A stretch of DNA of 64,000 nt from Isoetes taiwanensis. Lineage: Eukaryota > Streptophyta > Lycopodiopsida > Isoetales > Isoetaceae. Positions 44,554 through 58,976 of the stretch are shown in pieces (the stretch's first letter is position 1; each line of letters opens with the position of its first letter). Under the pieces are notes generated by a model. The model was not told the DNA's origin. It ran no database searches and worked only from the letters and a program-made list of their open reading frames with translations. The stretch lies in contig JAJEKV010000073.1 of assembly GCA_021234155.1 (NCBI GenBank), positions 2,452,001 to 2,516,000 on the forward strand. Direction: 5' to 3'. The position numbers and the translations under genes are program-made.

Positions 44554-47500
44554 ACTACTTTCATTGTAAACTATGTGCTAAGAATTATAATATATTTTCT
44601 GAAACTTTTTACACTCTTTGTCTTTCATATGTTTGATTTTATTAGTACTTATATTAAGCTTGCAAAAAGACAAACTATATTTCCTTCTATTTTCAACAAT
44701 AAGTACGTACTGAGTTTTCAAAACTAATGTCTCTCTCCTTAAAACAAGCATTTTTTTTTTTTGCCCTCTTTTAAAAATGAAAAGGCTTCAAAAATGTTAC
44801 TGTTTTGGGGGTATTCCGAATGCTAATTGCTCAACAATCTATTTTGCTCCCTATTTTGTCTTTTTTTTTTTTTTCAAGTTTTCAATTTTTATAAAGGAAT
44901 CTTTCAAATGCACTTCTTAAATAAGTGTGTTTCATTTTAAACCTTGTTCGCTGTCAAATTGAAGCTTTTCTCCAGCATGTTCAAAATCTTAAACCTGTAA
45001 CCTGTTCTGCATTGTTTATTCCTAGAATACCATATGAAAATGCTGTGACAGGTGTTACAAGTGTAATTTTTTTTTCGGCAAATGCAATATCATGACATTT
45101 TTCCAAATAATATTATCTTTGTTAGCATTCTTGATGCCTGTGAGTACCTTTCAACTTCAATTTGTTGGTATGCTTGTGCATGCATAGATAATAGAGCTCA
45201 TGATTTATTGGCAGACTTAGACCCTTGCGTACCAGCAATCATATGCAGATTAACCTGTAAGTTATGTTGATCTCCAGGGTTCTTTGATATTCTGAGATAT
45301 GATGTAATAAACCAGATTTGGCAGTGGGACTCGGCCATGAAAGCAATTGTACCTCAAAGAAGATAAGACCAGCCTCTTTCCCCAACGTATCTTCTTCCAT
45401 AACATCCCCATTAATCATATTGCTGTCTTCAATCTGTCATCACATGACCATTAGAATGTGTGCAAGTGTGAAAGAATTTTGAAACTTCTCAAGATAATCA
45501 CTATGAGTGCATTCAGAGCTGAAAATAGATAGTCATATCACTCTGAGACAATCTGTTGTCTTTAAATACATTGCTCTCGGTTTTGAAAAGACAGACTTCA
45601 TATTTCAAACAACCATTGTTTTTGGAAAACATCTCCATTTAAATTCTGAGATACTAAACAAGACGAAGATGACATCATGATTTCCAAGAATAATACACAA
45701 GGACCGGACATAAATCATCAAACTTCACCAGCACTACCTAGTTATCAATGTAAAATAGAGAGCCAAATACCCATGCCTTTGCAAAAGAACAAAAAGAGCA
45801 AACACTTTTACCAACAAAAATAACTTGGCACCTGTCATTTTGCTCATGTTCCAGTGAGTTGGCAGAGCCATTTTTTCCTCCTTAGAATGGCAGTTTTCTT
45901 CACCAAAAGGATTTCCATTCTAAAAACGGTTAAACCTGGAAGCTGTTCTGCATTCTTCCTAAAACCTGGAGTACCATATGAAAATCTTTGTGCCGGGACA
46001 GTATTACCTCATGTCTCCTTTTTCTTTTTCTTATAACATTTAGATTATGTCCAACAACGGCCAATACTTAGATCATCATATTTATACATTTTGATAAGGC
46101 AAAGAAGATTTTTTGGCATTTCATTCTTTACCTCATTCGATTAATTCTAGCTATGTTTAGAGATAAGTATGTCAATTATTTTTGTTATACAAATCGAATT
46201 ATGAAATATGAATATACTCTCTGTTTATGAGATCATAATTTATTTAGAGATAAAAACAAGTGGACATTCTATATTCAGGTCTAATATTATCAGGGCCGTG
46301 GAAGAGCCAAGATTTTTTTCTTCAAAAGACAAATCCAAAATTGTTATAGTCTTTGATTGTTATAGTCGGTCCAAATTTACTCAGCAAATTTAGGTAAGAA
46401 GGAATTCTAAGCGAAACAAAGTAATATATCTCCTCAAACCCGAGCTTGGACTTGTTTGTTATAATCCAACCCAAATACCAATCTCGATAAAGAAAGCACT
46501 TTCGATGATCAAACTTTCTTAAGTTGAAATTTTGTTATACAAATCTGAGGGGATTACAATGTTGAGCCTAATTGAGAGATTTTGAGCAAGAATAAGACAT
46601 TTGTGAGAAGGTATGAATCCATGAAAAAGGCCAAAAAACTTCAAGATCCAAGTGCGAACAAAAGAAAATGAATCGACAAATTTGAATACCTACTTTTGAG
46701 AAGGTGAAGGGGATCGATTGCCCCATCAAAGCGAACCTTCGGTAAGACAATTCCGCATATGAGTAAGCTATGCTGACCCTACGTATCGTTCGCGGCTTCT
46801 TCAGAGAAAAGTCCATGGGTATGATCTACCGTAAGTCGATTCGGTGGCAATCGGCACGGAAGGCATCCCGTTACGCAGGAACAATTTTATCAGGTCTAAT
46901 GGAATAAAACTTTGGCCCTCATCTTTTTGTCTAATAATTTATTGAGTTCTACTCGACTAGAATGAATGCCCCATTTCTTGCTTCAAATCTCCTTTTTTTT
47001 CTGAAATTTTGCATTCCAACAATCTTACACCCCATTATACTAAGCTATTTCCCATGCAATAACCTTTCCCATGTGCTATGTGGGGTTTTTATGTTCTACC
47101 CTGTAATCCCTTAGAAATGCTCTCTACATCCCATTTGTTTTACTCTCTGTGTCAAACTTAGAGCCAGCGATGCGCCTAACCCCTCGGTCGTTCTCAAAAG
47201 ACTTACGTTTTTCTACGGTTTCCTTTATTAACTTAAGCACCTACCATATCCTTCCATTGAAATTAATCCCGATCTCACTTTAATTCTAAGGTTAAAAGTC
47301 TTAGCATCTCTAGTGAGACCTTTTTTTTCTAGTTTCATTCTTGCTTAGCTCATCTTTCCATATCTAACATGCTCCTTTGGACCCTACTTTATTTGCTCTT
47401 GGCCATACGTCGGTCGGTTGTTGCATGCTATATGTGTAATATTATAGCTGCAATTTCTATACTATGGCCACAAAATGGCAAAGGACAAATCACACCAATG

Positions 47501-47820
47501 GCATGGTGGTTGCTTTTGGGCCCTCCCTTCCAACTTTCAACAACCCACCTACTTGTCTAGGGGTGATAAAACCCCTTCAAACTTGCAAGATTAGGAAATG
47601 AGTGTCTTCAATGAAAGGATATGGATAATGTATTGTAATTGAACACTTCATGTTTTGCCCCTTTGTGAAATTCATTTGTTTAGGACAGACAAAGATATTA
47701 CAATTGCTAGTCTTGGAGTATTGTAAGTTCAAATCCTGCATGTTCTTTCGCATCTCAAGGATGTCCAGAATTGAGATCTATTCGACTGAGCACAAAACTT
47801 CTTTTGCAGTGGGTTGGATA
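44554..47820. other. Non-coding stretch (copy 2 of 17412-20640)
   Basis: Very similar to copy 1, with dense difference patches near 45980-46060, 46230-46400 and 47080-47420 and near-identity elsewhere (for example 44554-45300). Confidence 0.55.
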
Positions 47821-47821
47821 A

Positions 47822-47961
47822 GAGAAATGTTCGCGGCGGCCGCAAGGCCGCCGCGATAAATTTCTTGTATATATTAGACATCATTCTACTCTTTTAGTAT
47901 CTATCTCTATATTTTACAAGAAATTTATCGCGGCGGCCTTGGCCGCCGCGAACATTTCTCT
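47822..47961. repeat. GC-rich hairpin pair, intact (copy 2)
   Basis: GCGGCGGCCGCAAGGCCGCC (47822-47869 region) and, in opposite orientation, CGCGGCGGCCTTGGCCGCCG (47916-47961 region). The two hairpins face each other about 50 bp apart, with flanks GAGAAATGTT and ATAAATTTCTTGTA mirrored. Confidence 0.75.
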
Positions 47962-49660
47962 TTACTGATTCATTTACAGGGGTATTTAATATTGTGGAAA
48001 ATGAGTTTGGTCGAAGGCCATGATGGCTGGACGGCAAAATAAACAGCCCATTGCTGCTCCCAATAAACAACAACGGTTTTGCCTTCCCACCACCTTCTAT
48101 TCTCAGCTCCCATTCTTCTATCTTACTCTGAATTCCGGTTGATCTTAATACTGCATTGCTTTGATCCTTACCCCAATGCCCTTTCGGACATCTCCACCTC
48201 GGGATCTTCCTCCCTTTTGGCATCATTCTCACAGATTTTCCTAAATGTTCCATTCTTTCCTTCCGATTGTTCTTCTGGATTTGGGTTTTTTGATTCCGGT
48301 CGAATTCAAGGTGTTTCAGTTACAATTGTGCATTGGAATGCCCTTCCATGGCCTGTTCATGATTGATGTTTTTTTTTTTTTTTTTTCCATTCTTCCCATG
48401 TTCTAGTGAGAATCAACAACATTTCTTGAAGATTTGCTCTAAAAGCGACTTTTTTACCTTTCTCAAGCCTCTCTAGCAGCCAGTACCCTGTGTCTTTCTT
48501 TAGCAATTTGAAACTTTTCTTATTGAATCAAGTGGAATCAGCTTCTTCCCTGGATTGCTCTGACTTTAGAACAAAATATAAGGCTGGAAAAAAACTCTGC
48601 AACCTGGAATTCTTCAAATCCTATTGATAATGCCATATCCGATTTAAAACAACTCTGCCACCTAGAATTCTTTGATTCTAAAGCACTTCAAAAAATATCA
48701 ACGAACTTGGTGTTCTTGAAAACTAATAAACTTGGCATTTGTGGAATACTTTTCAAGCCCGGTGAGATTATCTTTGTCGAAATGAATTGATCACCTTTCT
48801 GCTTGCAAGGCGATGAGCAATTTACCCAAGTCTGGCAACATTATCTTGGCCCGAACCGTTTAATTACTGTCAAAATTTTTGATGTCGCATTACATTTCTT
48901 TGTGAGGATTTCTTGTCTTCTTGAGGATTTAGTTTGAGAAAATGCCACAGATAAAAGCGGTTAATGAAAAGAGGTGGGTATGTATGCTTATGTCAGCGAT
49001 TTTGGCCCATCAGAATGTGAAGGTTGTGAATCTGTTAGTTATGTGTTTGAATCCGGCAGTCTACAGTTCGATGAAGAGTCCCATAGGTTGGCCCAATTAA
49101 CTAGAAAGAAAAGAAGCTGTCTGGTAGATTCGAGAGCCCACCAAACAAAAGGTGAAGAGTTAGATCTTGCCAAGTTGCGGAGGCGAGTCAATTAAACTAA
49201 AATTTGCTAGTCTTGCGTCGATCGAGGCAGACAAGTAGAAGAGGGATGGTCGAGACTCTACCATAAGCTATCTGTGCATCTGTCCAAGAAATTCATCTGT
49301 TTTGTTCAGGCATAAGCCAAGTCCTTAATTCGCATTATAAATTGTGCTTCGGACACGAGTGATTGACTAGACACGGAAGCAAAACAAAAGTGATTTGGGC
49401 GGAATTAAGAACACCAGTGATTTTCATAACCTTAGTGGGATCCTTGGTACCCGATTTTTCCAGCCCACACTCCACTTTGGAAATTTTTTAGCGCATAAAT
49501 CATTACCCGGAAAAAAAGCACACATGTCAGCAAAAAGAGATAGAATATTGGAATCGAATTTAAGGAGAATGAGTTGTATCAAAATGAGTTAGTTTGTGAG
49601 TTAATATGGGTCATCGTTTGTAATAAATGCCAAATCTTTTTTACTCCTTTAGTATCTATC
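47962..49660. other. Copy 2 of the unassigned gene-like region
   Basis: Counterpart of 20751-22440. The open frame at 48079-48366 is preserved with few changes; the minus-strand frames seen in copy 1 are broken near 48760-48900 and 49330-49500. Confidence 0.35.
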
Positions 49661-50194
49661 TCTACAAGAAATTTATCGCGGCGGCCGCGAACATTTCTCT
49701 TTATCGAGTTTGTGCTAGTTTAAAATGATATGAACGTCCAACTTGTTGTCCATTCATCAAACTTGCTTCGAATGTGGTTCGACAGTTAATAGTATTTGTG
49801 CATGTTGGCTTGCATCCTTGATAAATATAACATCTAAAGGACAACGAATAAATTTAAATCGTGTCTTTTCTAATACCAAATTCATCTACAAAATTTGGTC
49901 TCTTCTATTCCTAGGTGTGCTGTGCTAGTATTTTGTTATATAATTATATTATGTATACAGGAATGTCCATTTAGGGGACATTCTTGAGATGAAACAAGGC
50001 GACGCGCAAAGAAGCCTTAGAGTCTTGCTTGTGTTGTTCTTGTGTGTTTGATTAGTGTGCATCAAAATATTTTACTTGAATGTCCATTTAGGGGACATTC
50101 TTGAGATAAAAAAAAAGCGGCATAAAAGAAGCCTTAAGAGTCTTGCTTGTGTTGTTCTTGTGTGTTTGATTCGTGTGCATCAAAATATTCTACT
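49661..50194. repeat. GC hairpin and 118-bp tandem repeat (copy 2)
   Basis: Third GC hairpin at 49663-49700; tandem units from 49961 and about 50078, the second with an altered segment (AAAAAAAAAGCGGC) where copy 1 has GGAAACAAGGCGAC. Confidence 0.75.
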
Positions 50195-53100
50195 TGACTG
50201 TAAAACCAGTCCAACAACGGAGGGATTCCATTGCAATCTGAAATCTAGGTGAAAGTTCCCTACATGGAGGACAAAACGAGATCCACATTGCAATGGAATG
50301 TGGAGCATAGCGATGGTCTTGATTTATTGCCGATAACCCTAGTTTTTCTTAGGAGATATATAAAGCGATGGAATCTAGACCAATTAAAGCCAACCAAGCT
50401 GCAGTCCTTAAATAACCTACCTTTAAATCTTGTAATTGAGCCGCGGAATAAAAAGTCCAGCGGCAATGGTCTAACAAAGTAGAAACATTTTGGCGACATA
50501 CTTTAACATGCACGCCTTTCCGGTTCTTTTTAAAACTTCAATGTCGGAAGATGCACATAAGCATGCACAATTTGCATTGCCAATAATATGCTTTTAAATG
50601 CTCATCACCAATAAGAATGAAACTACGCATATTAACATACTATAGTATCTTTTCTTGACAAAGCATGCATTAGTAAGTCCCGGACTATTCTAATTGTTGG
50701 AACAACATATTGCTTCATTTTTTGTTACCTTCAAGAGGGGCACCAAAAGCTTGCCCAAAGATATGGCATGAATAACTAAAAAGCAGGCATTTCCCAATCT
50801 TTGCTGGTATCTTTATAACCCCTTTTTTGTTAGTCTTACGGAAAGGCTTAAGCCCTCAACAATTAAGATGCAAAAAGAACAAAGCGGAAGACATGCACAT
50901 TGATACCATTTTAGGAATTATCTAGAAGTCTTTTTAAAAGCTTCTTCAGCATTTCGGACATGTTCTTGATCCTTGAAACCAAGTTGAGATAAGTCTGTTT
51001 CCGCATGAGATTCCTACAAAAGCGTGGGTGAAGTGTTTTTGACATTACACATATCTGTAATAAACACAACTTAGTAGCAATCGAATTATGCTTGCAACTA
51101 CTGGGAGTTACACTACAAAAGTAAGTGGGCACTTTAGTTTCCTACTTGATATGGGGCAGCCTTAATAATGGCCATGATGATTATGGGACTTGGGTTTTCT
51201 GAGTCGGGTAGCATATTTTGCATACATCCATGGCCTGCCCCAATACATAAGAATGCAAACTGAAAACTGAGGAAGAGCTCAACAAGCAAGACTTCAAGGC
51301 TTTTTAGCCATCCATGCAAGCTTCTTTTCCATTGCAAGAAAGTGATAAAAGCTTACTTTTCCATCGCGGCATTCAAGGTATGCTTTAGAGAATTGGCGAC
51401 ATGCTTGATTGTTTTGTTCTCTTTCGGGCATTGCATATAGGCACTGCATTGCCTATCCTAAGGCACCAGAAAAATATAAGGAAATAAAGGAAAATCAAAG
51501 CTGGAAAATAACGAAACATAACTAGAAAATGCATACGGCGACATTCTTGGAAGTGATCAAGGGAAAAATGCCCTTCTCACGGTGCTCTTGGTTGTAATCC
51601 TCTGTTTCCTCCAAATGCACCTCCTGCTGCCATAGATGTTCGGGACACAAAAAGAACCTCTGAAATTTTCATTTTACTATCACGCAAAATTATGCGACAT
51701 TCTTAAGCCATCGGGGAAAGCTCACGAAGTTATTGCTTTGCTCCTCTCACCATATGCTACCAAGGTCGGTGCTCTCAAAAGCGGGGGAATTTCAATAAAC
51801 GCGGCCATTTCAAAGTTGAGCTTGACTAAAAAAAACCATAGAACCCTACCCTTGCAAAGCGGTCGAACGGCCCGACCCGCAGCGAGCTAAAAAATCTGAA
51901 GCCAAAATCACCATGCGGAACTTGCATTCATCGGGAAAGGGCGCCTCAATCTTGCGGAGGAAGATCTTCCCCAGATGTCGGTCACAAAAATCGCCCAATT
52001 GGTGGAATTGAGAGCGAATCCTTGCGAGTAAAAACATGGCGTTGTTGGCTGCGTCTTTCTTTTATTTATTTTTGGAAACAATGCTATTTTTGCCCCTAAA
52101 CCACGAGAATATGCTAAAATGTAGGCGTGTAAAACTCTCAGAAATTTGAAAGGCATGTTGCCAATAAGAATTACATGTGTTAGATATTTTATATATTAGA
52201 TATCAAAATAGCTGACTATACATGTTTGAAGGCTCTTATATTCACTGTTAGAAAATTTGCCACTTATCGCCGAGAGCAAATGGACAGCAAGTCCTCTGAC
52301 CCACAAAATTCGGCAATACCTCACAAAATCCGTCAATACTGTTTGATGTCATTTCCTATTCTCATTGTTGTTCTGATGCAGACTGTTGATACAATCCCAA
52401 TTACATTATAAGGCGACCTTAATTTTGACTCTATTATAGTATCGCCAAGAGCTTATTGCAACCGAAAATTTCTCTGTTTGACAGACACTGGCAAACAAAG
52501 ACATATATTTGCTAAAAAACAACTCGTTTTCTAGCTGCATTGATTAAGGTTGTCTTTTTATTTGACATACGTTGCCTTTACATCATGTAAGGTTATAATT
52601 GTTCTTAACAGTGCTTGATAGCTCAACCAAGAACACTTTATCAGATTCAAATTATAGTGCAATATAAAAGCCAAAAGAAAATTCACGTAAAGGTTCTGCA
52701 ACAGACTTATTTATGCAATAATTTGTATAAGAGACTCTGTAGATGGAGAGGAACACAAACGAAAATGTTTTGAGCCCATAAGCTTACATAAACCAAACAA
52801 AGCGTAACAACTCTCGTACCAGACAAACAATATTTGTTGATATTTGTTGAAGAAACAAATGAATTACATATCAAATATATACATGGTCAGGAAGTATATA
52901 TGGTACAAAAAATGTTAACGTAATAAACATGTCCACAGATTTGATCATCGAAGAAATGGCTGTGGGAAGCTGTCTGTGAAGAAATTCTATTCTTGAGCCT
53001 GTGTATTTTCCTCTTTCTTTTCTTTTAAGGAGTTGTTCTGCTTTTTCTGCTGAAGAAGAGGTCGACCCTCTTCTTTATTTTTTTGCTTCATCGTTATCCT

Positions 53101-54919
53101 TTGTTTTTTGCACTTGCTCTATTCTTTTGCTCATCGACGGATAGCCTATGGAACAACGAATAGATGCAGGCTCCTGCAAGATCTCTCAACCAGACAATGT
53201 GTAAGCTACTTAAGGCTCTGCAGCAAGTATATTTTGAACAAATTTTCTTGGCTGCTCATCTTTAATTTTATGGAGTTGTCTGATCATTGCACTTACAAGT
53301 TGGATTTGGGGCAATCTAATATGATTTGATGGATTTGATCCATCTTTGAATTGTGTAATACATAAAGTGGTATGTTGAGATTGTTCCTTTGTTAAAAAAG
53401 GTGCAACATGAACCTTTTGTCTGCATAAATCCTTAAGCTATTTAGATTTCTTGACTGTTAGATCTTATGAATTTTGTTTTCCATGGAGAGACCATTTTAT
53501 ATGACATTTGAATTTGCTATTGAAAGAGGAGGAGATTCCCCGTTTTCCTTGCCCAGCTAATATAAGTAGATTCCAGTGGTTTCATTTCTTTTTTATTCTA
53601 AAATTATTTTGTGCAAAATACTTGGAGACCATTTGAACACATCTAAACTTGCCATGCAGGCAGATCCAGTCTTTGAGCACTCTTTTAACCATCTTGCCAA
53701 ATATGGAATTTCAATTTTCTACATATATATGGTGTCTGATCATTTGCACTTATGCTTGGTACAATTCCAGAATTATCTTTTCTCTGCAACATCAAAATTT
53801 TCTAACATGACATATACAATCTATCTTTTGATTTGTTGATTGTTAGAACTTCTAAATTTTGTTTTCTATGGGGAGATCGTTGTTTATGACATTTGAATTT
53901 GCTATTGAGAGAGGAGATTTCCTATTTTCTTTGCCCATCTAATATAAGCTCTAAGTTGCCATGCAGCCAAAACCAGACTGATCAGTCCAATGAGGCTGGT
54001 CATGGACTTAGGTCATATAAATTCATGGAATAATTTAAGGGCTAAACTTAACTATTTGGCAATTTTTTGGCACATTTTCAAAAAATGTTGGCTAAAGTAA
54101 ATGGAAAAAATCAAGAAGAAAATAATAATTTTAGCTTAACTTTTTTCGCACCTGCACCAGCCTTCAATCTCTTTAGCCAAATGCTAGAAAGTAAGAGAGT
54201 GAAATTTTGTATTGTTTAGCTAAGCCCTAGAAATTTTTCGAATTAATTTCGGGCTAGTTTAACTAACATCATTCTAGTTTATAATAAATATATGATTAAT
54301 AATTTAATTTCTAGTATTTGTGGAATAATTGAGGCATAGCTGGCATTATTTTAGAATTTTCATAAAGAAAATGACTACAGTAAATAGAAATAGTTGAAAT
54401 AAAGTATAGTGATTTTAGCTTAATGTTTTCTATTGACCACACCACATAAAGTTTTGGGATGATTTTTGGGTTAATTTAGCTAAATGCTAGAAAGTATGAG
54501 ACAGAAAATGTGTAGAGTTTAGCTAAACCATAGAAAGTTTTGAGATTAGTCTCGGACAAGTCTAGTTAAAGCCATTATGGCTAATAAGAAATATGCGATT
54601 AGTAATTTGTTCCCTGTATAAAATAATGGTGTTACAAAACGAAATGTGTGTAGAAACTCGAAGGCAAATTGTAAAATCGGGAGATAATTGCATGTGAAAA
54701 TAAGAGCTTTCAGTGTTTCCGTAACTTTCAAAGTCTTTCTCTTCTCGGCGTATCATTGTGGCTTCCGATTTTCCTCTTTGGATGTTTTTTCCTATTGATG
54801 TTCTAATTTCCTCAATCTTTAACTTTGTGCGTGCCATCAAAATCTTATTCGATCTTTCAATATCTTCTATTTGAGATTTTCTTCTTCAAGTCGGCACTTC
54901 GTAAATGGCCGATTGCTTC
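50195..54919. other. Non-coding stretch (copy 2 of 22995-27725)
   Basis: 52700-54880 is almost base-for-base identical to its copy 1 counterpart; 50200-52690 differs in many short patches. A minus-strand frame at 51134-51337 (hydrophobic, CIGAGHGCMQNM) is open only in this copy. No family is assigned. Confidence 0.5.
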
Positions 54920-55976
54920 GCCCCCTGAAAATCCCCCTTTGGTTTGGGTGCATATTCACATGGGGGGTGACGTAGAGCGAGAGCCCCTAAAGTTATGTTT
55001 CGCATGTACAAAATAAACACTATATAGTACATTCTTGCACTGTGACTTGCATGAAACCAACAACATCCCGAATAGATAGGCTTTTCATTCATCTTAGCAG
55101 TTTTTTCTACAATGGTATAGGGTGGGTAGCTGCACATCGCAGGCTACCCAAAAAATGAAAAACATAGGCCTATCCAGTTATAACACCTGGACCCCAAATA
55201 AAATTATGTGCTACAGATGTTGGCTAGTGTACCTACCGAGAGCTTATCGCCGGGATTAAAAAACCCCGCCCTTTCGGATTTTCGAGGAAAAACCCTAGCG
55301 ATAAAATCTCGGCAAGGGGCTTGGACAAGCGGGGGATGCTAAGCGTTCCCACAAAAACCCGCGCTCCCGCGAGAGAATACGAAGTCGGCGCATCACCCAC
55401 GGACACGCACATCACCAATAGAAACCCAATAAGCGAAAAAACCTTGAAAAGGGGGCTAGTCCGCAGCGTGCCACGCGACAAAAACAACATGTATACCTCG
55501 AAAAAGCGAGGGGCTGGTCACGCGTGCCACGCGACAATTATAACAAATATGAACATATAAATAACAATTTTAAGGGGGGGAAGGGTGGGAGCCATGGATA
55601 CTGCTGAGAGATGAGAAAGCGCCGATGAAACGTCGATGAAGAACTCTGCAATAAATAGCGATCCCCAACTTTGATGAAGCGGCCTAAAATGCATCACGAT
55701 GCATGCATCACGGCGCATGCAATGCATGCATGCTCGTTTTGTGCAAGAATGTCGATCCGCTACGCGAATCGATTACATTACCTCAAATCTTATAGTATTT
55801 TGCAAATCTTCTTATACAATATGGCAAATTTTGTACATGCATACCCCACAAATGAGGAACTTTATGTACGGTGTAGATCAAGGAATAAAGGGTGCATATC
55901 CTATCCAAACGACTCTTGATGCGGAGTCACCCCCCGTGTGAGTATGCACCCAAACCAAAGCGGGTTTTCAGGGGGC
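54920..55976. mobile_element. TIR element, about 1.06 kb (copy 2)
   Basis: Same GCCCCCTGAAAA termini as 27726-28783. The internal 35-bp direct repeat is partly scrambled (GGGGGCTAGTCCGCAGCGTG where copy 1 has GAGGGGCTAGTCACGCGTG). Confidence 0.65.
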
Positions 55977-56173
55977 ATTTAATTATAAGTGTGAAGGCTA
56001 ATGGTTTGTGCTATGAAATTCTTTTTGGCCCCTTCAGGGCCTTGGAAAATTATTCATATTCTTAAAAGGAAAAAGATCGGCATATAATAAGAACATAAAT
56101 AGAAGAGCAATGTGTTTTCTAAGGCATGGAATTTTAGGCACGATAAAGGACCATGGTTGTCTATTGTATCAAA

Positions 56174-56293
56174 GAAGAAGAAGAAGAAGAAGAAGAAGAA
56201 GAAGAAGAAGAAGAAGAAGAAGAAGAAGAAGAAGAAGAAGAAGAAGAAGAAGAAGAAGAAGAAGAAGAAGAAGAAGAAGAAGAAGAAGAAGAA
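56174..56293. repeat. (GAA)40 microsatellite (copy 2)
   Basis: About 120 bp uninterrupted, two units longer than copy 1, followed by GGATAGTGGTTGG where copy 1 has GGTTGGG. Confidence 0.95.
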
Positions 56294-58976
56294 AGGATAG
56301 TGGTTGGACCATATCCAAAAGCACATAAAACTCGGATATACACATATTGCCACATATGAACATCATAATTTCAAGTGCTATTATCGTGTTTAAAGTATCA
56401 AGGTGATTGCATCGATTTGCCATAATTCCACATTTCGCGCTATAAATAATGTTCCTATGAAGTCATGTGGCAAGATATTTGCAATGAAAAACAAATTCTA
56501 TAATCCACATTCCATGCTACAAAAAATGTTGGTATGGACTTGGAGTTCTTCGTATGGAGAGTCATGCACAATTTGGAGTCATGCTGAGAAAGGAATATCT
56601 AACATTCTTTATAAAAAGAACATGACATCACGGATGAAGGACACAACATCACTTATGGCACTTTGGTTATTGCTAGGCTAGATTTTTATTTTTAAGAAGA
56701 CGATTCATGTGGAGTTCCTCCCTTCCATCTACTCTTGATTTCTTGGTCCCAACTATCAAACTAGCACATAAGATCTTAAAACTCCAACTATCAAACTAGC
56801 ACACAAGATTTTATAAGTGAGAAAGTTGAAGCACATGTATATATACCCAGCAAAAGGTATTCCTTATTTTACAACCTTGTGGTGAACTGGAGTTCTAACA
56901 AGGAGCGTAAACTTTCTTCCTCCTTAGCTTTCTGTTTTGCTTCCTAGATTATGAGATTGATTGAGAAATTAAAAGTATTAATTCATTTTTTCTAGAAACA
57001 AAAAACTTTTAATTTGTCTATGGCATTGCACATGAGGAATGGGAGAAATAAGCTTGCAAATATGACAAGAAGACTACCAAAACTAAACGCTTTTAGATAA
57101 TAAGATAATGGCTTCAATAACAAAAACATAATGCATTCAGACCTACTGGAAACCAGCTTCTCTAGATGGAATTGAAAAAACAAGGCTTGTGATGTTGAAA
57201 GGAAGTCCAAATGAAATTGCAATAAAAGATTCACAACAAAACATATGGCACTCCAATGGACCGATTTATGTTCTTTGCATATCTTGAGAAACTTGGGTGA
57301 GAAGAGCGTACCGCATGGTGAAAATAAAAAACTCAATGCAAACAAATGCTTACTTCATGATAGCATAACCCCTGAATTCTGCAGACTTCAAGAATGTCTC
57401 AGGCTCAACAAAATGCGAGACTATAGTACATCTGCATTAAGAATATCTTTCTAACTGAGCTATAAATCGTCCGTCCTGCATAGAAGCAAAGGGAAAATGA
57501 GAGTTCTTCATTCCGGTGGGCTGCCTAGCCCGTTTTTTGCCTAATAGCGGCTTCCAACCGCCCAGCTCTATCAAAATTTGGGCAAAACAATCTGCGATGG
57601 GAATCCAAAAGCGCCCATCTCACAAAAATCCAAAAGCACAAAAGAGGAGGTCGGAGGATTGCATCGTGAATCACCAAAGCGGAAACTAGGGCAAAGTTAG
57701 AACTTAGAAAAAACAAGAGAAACCCTAAAACTAACAGCTCGACATCTGCATGTAACCTCCGAGATGTGTGGAAAAATAACAATAAAAAAATTATGAGTTC
57801 TTAGAATAAAAGTAAGAGGGTTGATCTTAGCCCTTGGAATGACATGGGAGAAATTGGATGTCATGGAAACATGGGTCAAAACATAGGAAAGTGGAATTAA
57901 AGGATGAAAATATAGTGTGCACTCTAAATGTGCGCATTAGTACACTCCACATAATCTGACATCTAAATCATAGTAAAACCATTGGAAAAAGTGTACAAAA
58001 ATATTAAAAACCCCCTACTATATATTTTGTGTTAGAATGATCGCCCCAAAACGCCTCATACACGATGAATAATGATATGATATGAAATGATTGAATGCAA
58101 CAAGATCTTTTTGAACATTCTAAAACTTCATAAGTTATATGTAAACATTAAGATGAATAAACAAAATAGATAAGGAGCGACCTTATATGCCCAAATAGAT
58201 GTTTTCAACCATATTTTTATTAATTTTTGAATGTAATCCCGACGAAATGCCCAGCAACGCTGGGCACTTTTTCTAGTAGTGGTATATAGGAGTTTCTTAG
58301 ATACAGTATAGATACCCATAATAATAATAAATTTTATTTTAACCAGGACATCGATAGCTATGGCTTTTACAATTCTTGTTTAAATCGATCAAGTTAATGT
58401 TAACCGGACGAGACCATTATAAAGTGTTGCTCGTAGGATGTTTTGGATACTCAAAATTCAAAACAGGGACTCAAAAATATCATATGCATACCATTTTGGG
58501 GTTTGGGAGGAGAACCCTAGCGAGAGAGTGTGGGCAAAGCCCTAACCCTAGAGAGAGAGTGTCCCTAGGTGCTAGAGGGAAGATGGACCAGCGATGATCA
58601 AATAGAAGGAGATGGATAGAATATAATAAAATAGAATAGAATAAGACATATCCAAATACCAACAATTGATCATGAGATCCTGATCTCAAAATGTTAGGCT
58701 ATGCTATTGGCCAATCTATGGCATCAACTAGAGTATCCATGTATTTAATTTCCTATTCAGATATAACATTAATCAGTCACTCAGTTTTGTGTTTAATTTC
58801 ATATACATATGTATCATACAAAACAAAATTTAGTAACTAATAAGCGCTGAAATGAAATGCATGTTAGCCACAAGCAAATATTCCTAATTTCTTTGACAAA
58901 ACGGGGAGTTTTTGTTTTCCAATGGCTAAAAAAAATGGGGGAGGAGGAGGAGGAGGAGGAGGAGCTCATATCAAAT
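56294..58976 (+). other. Non-coding stretch with Helitron 3' terminus (copy 2)
   Basis: Copy of 29095-31773. The Helitron-type hairpin is at 58248-58266 and CTAG at 58273-58276, identical to copy 1. No gene. Confidence 0.55.
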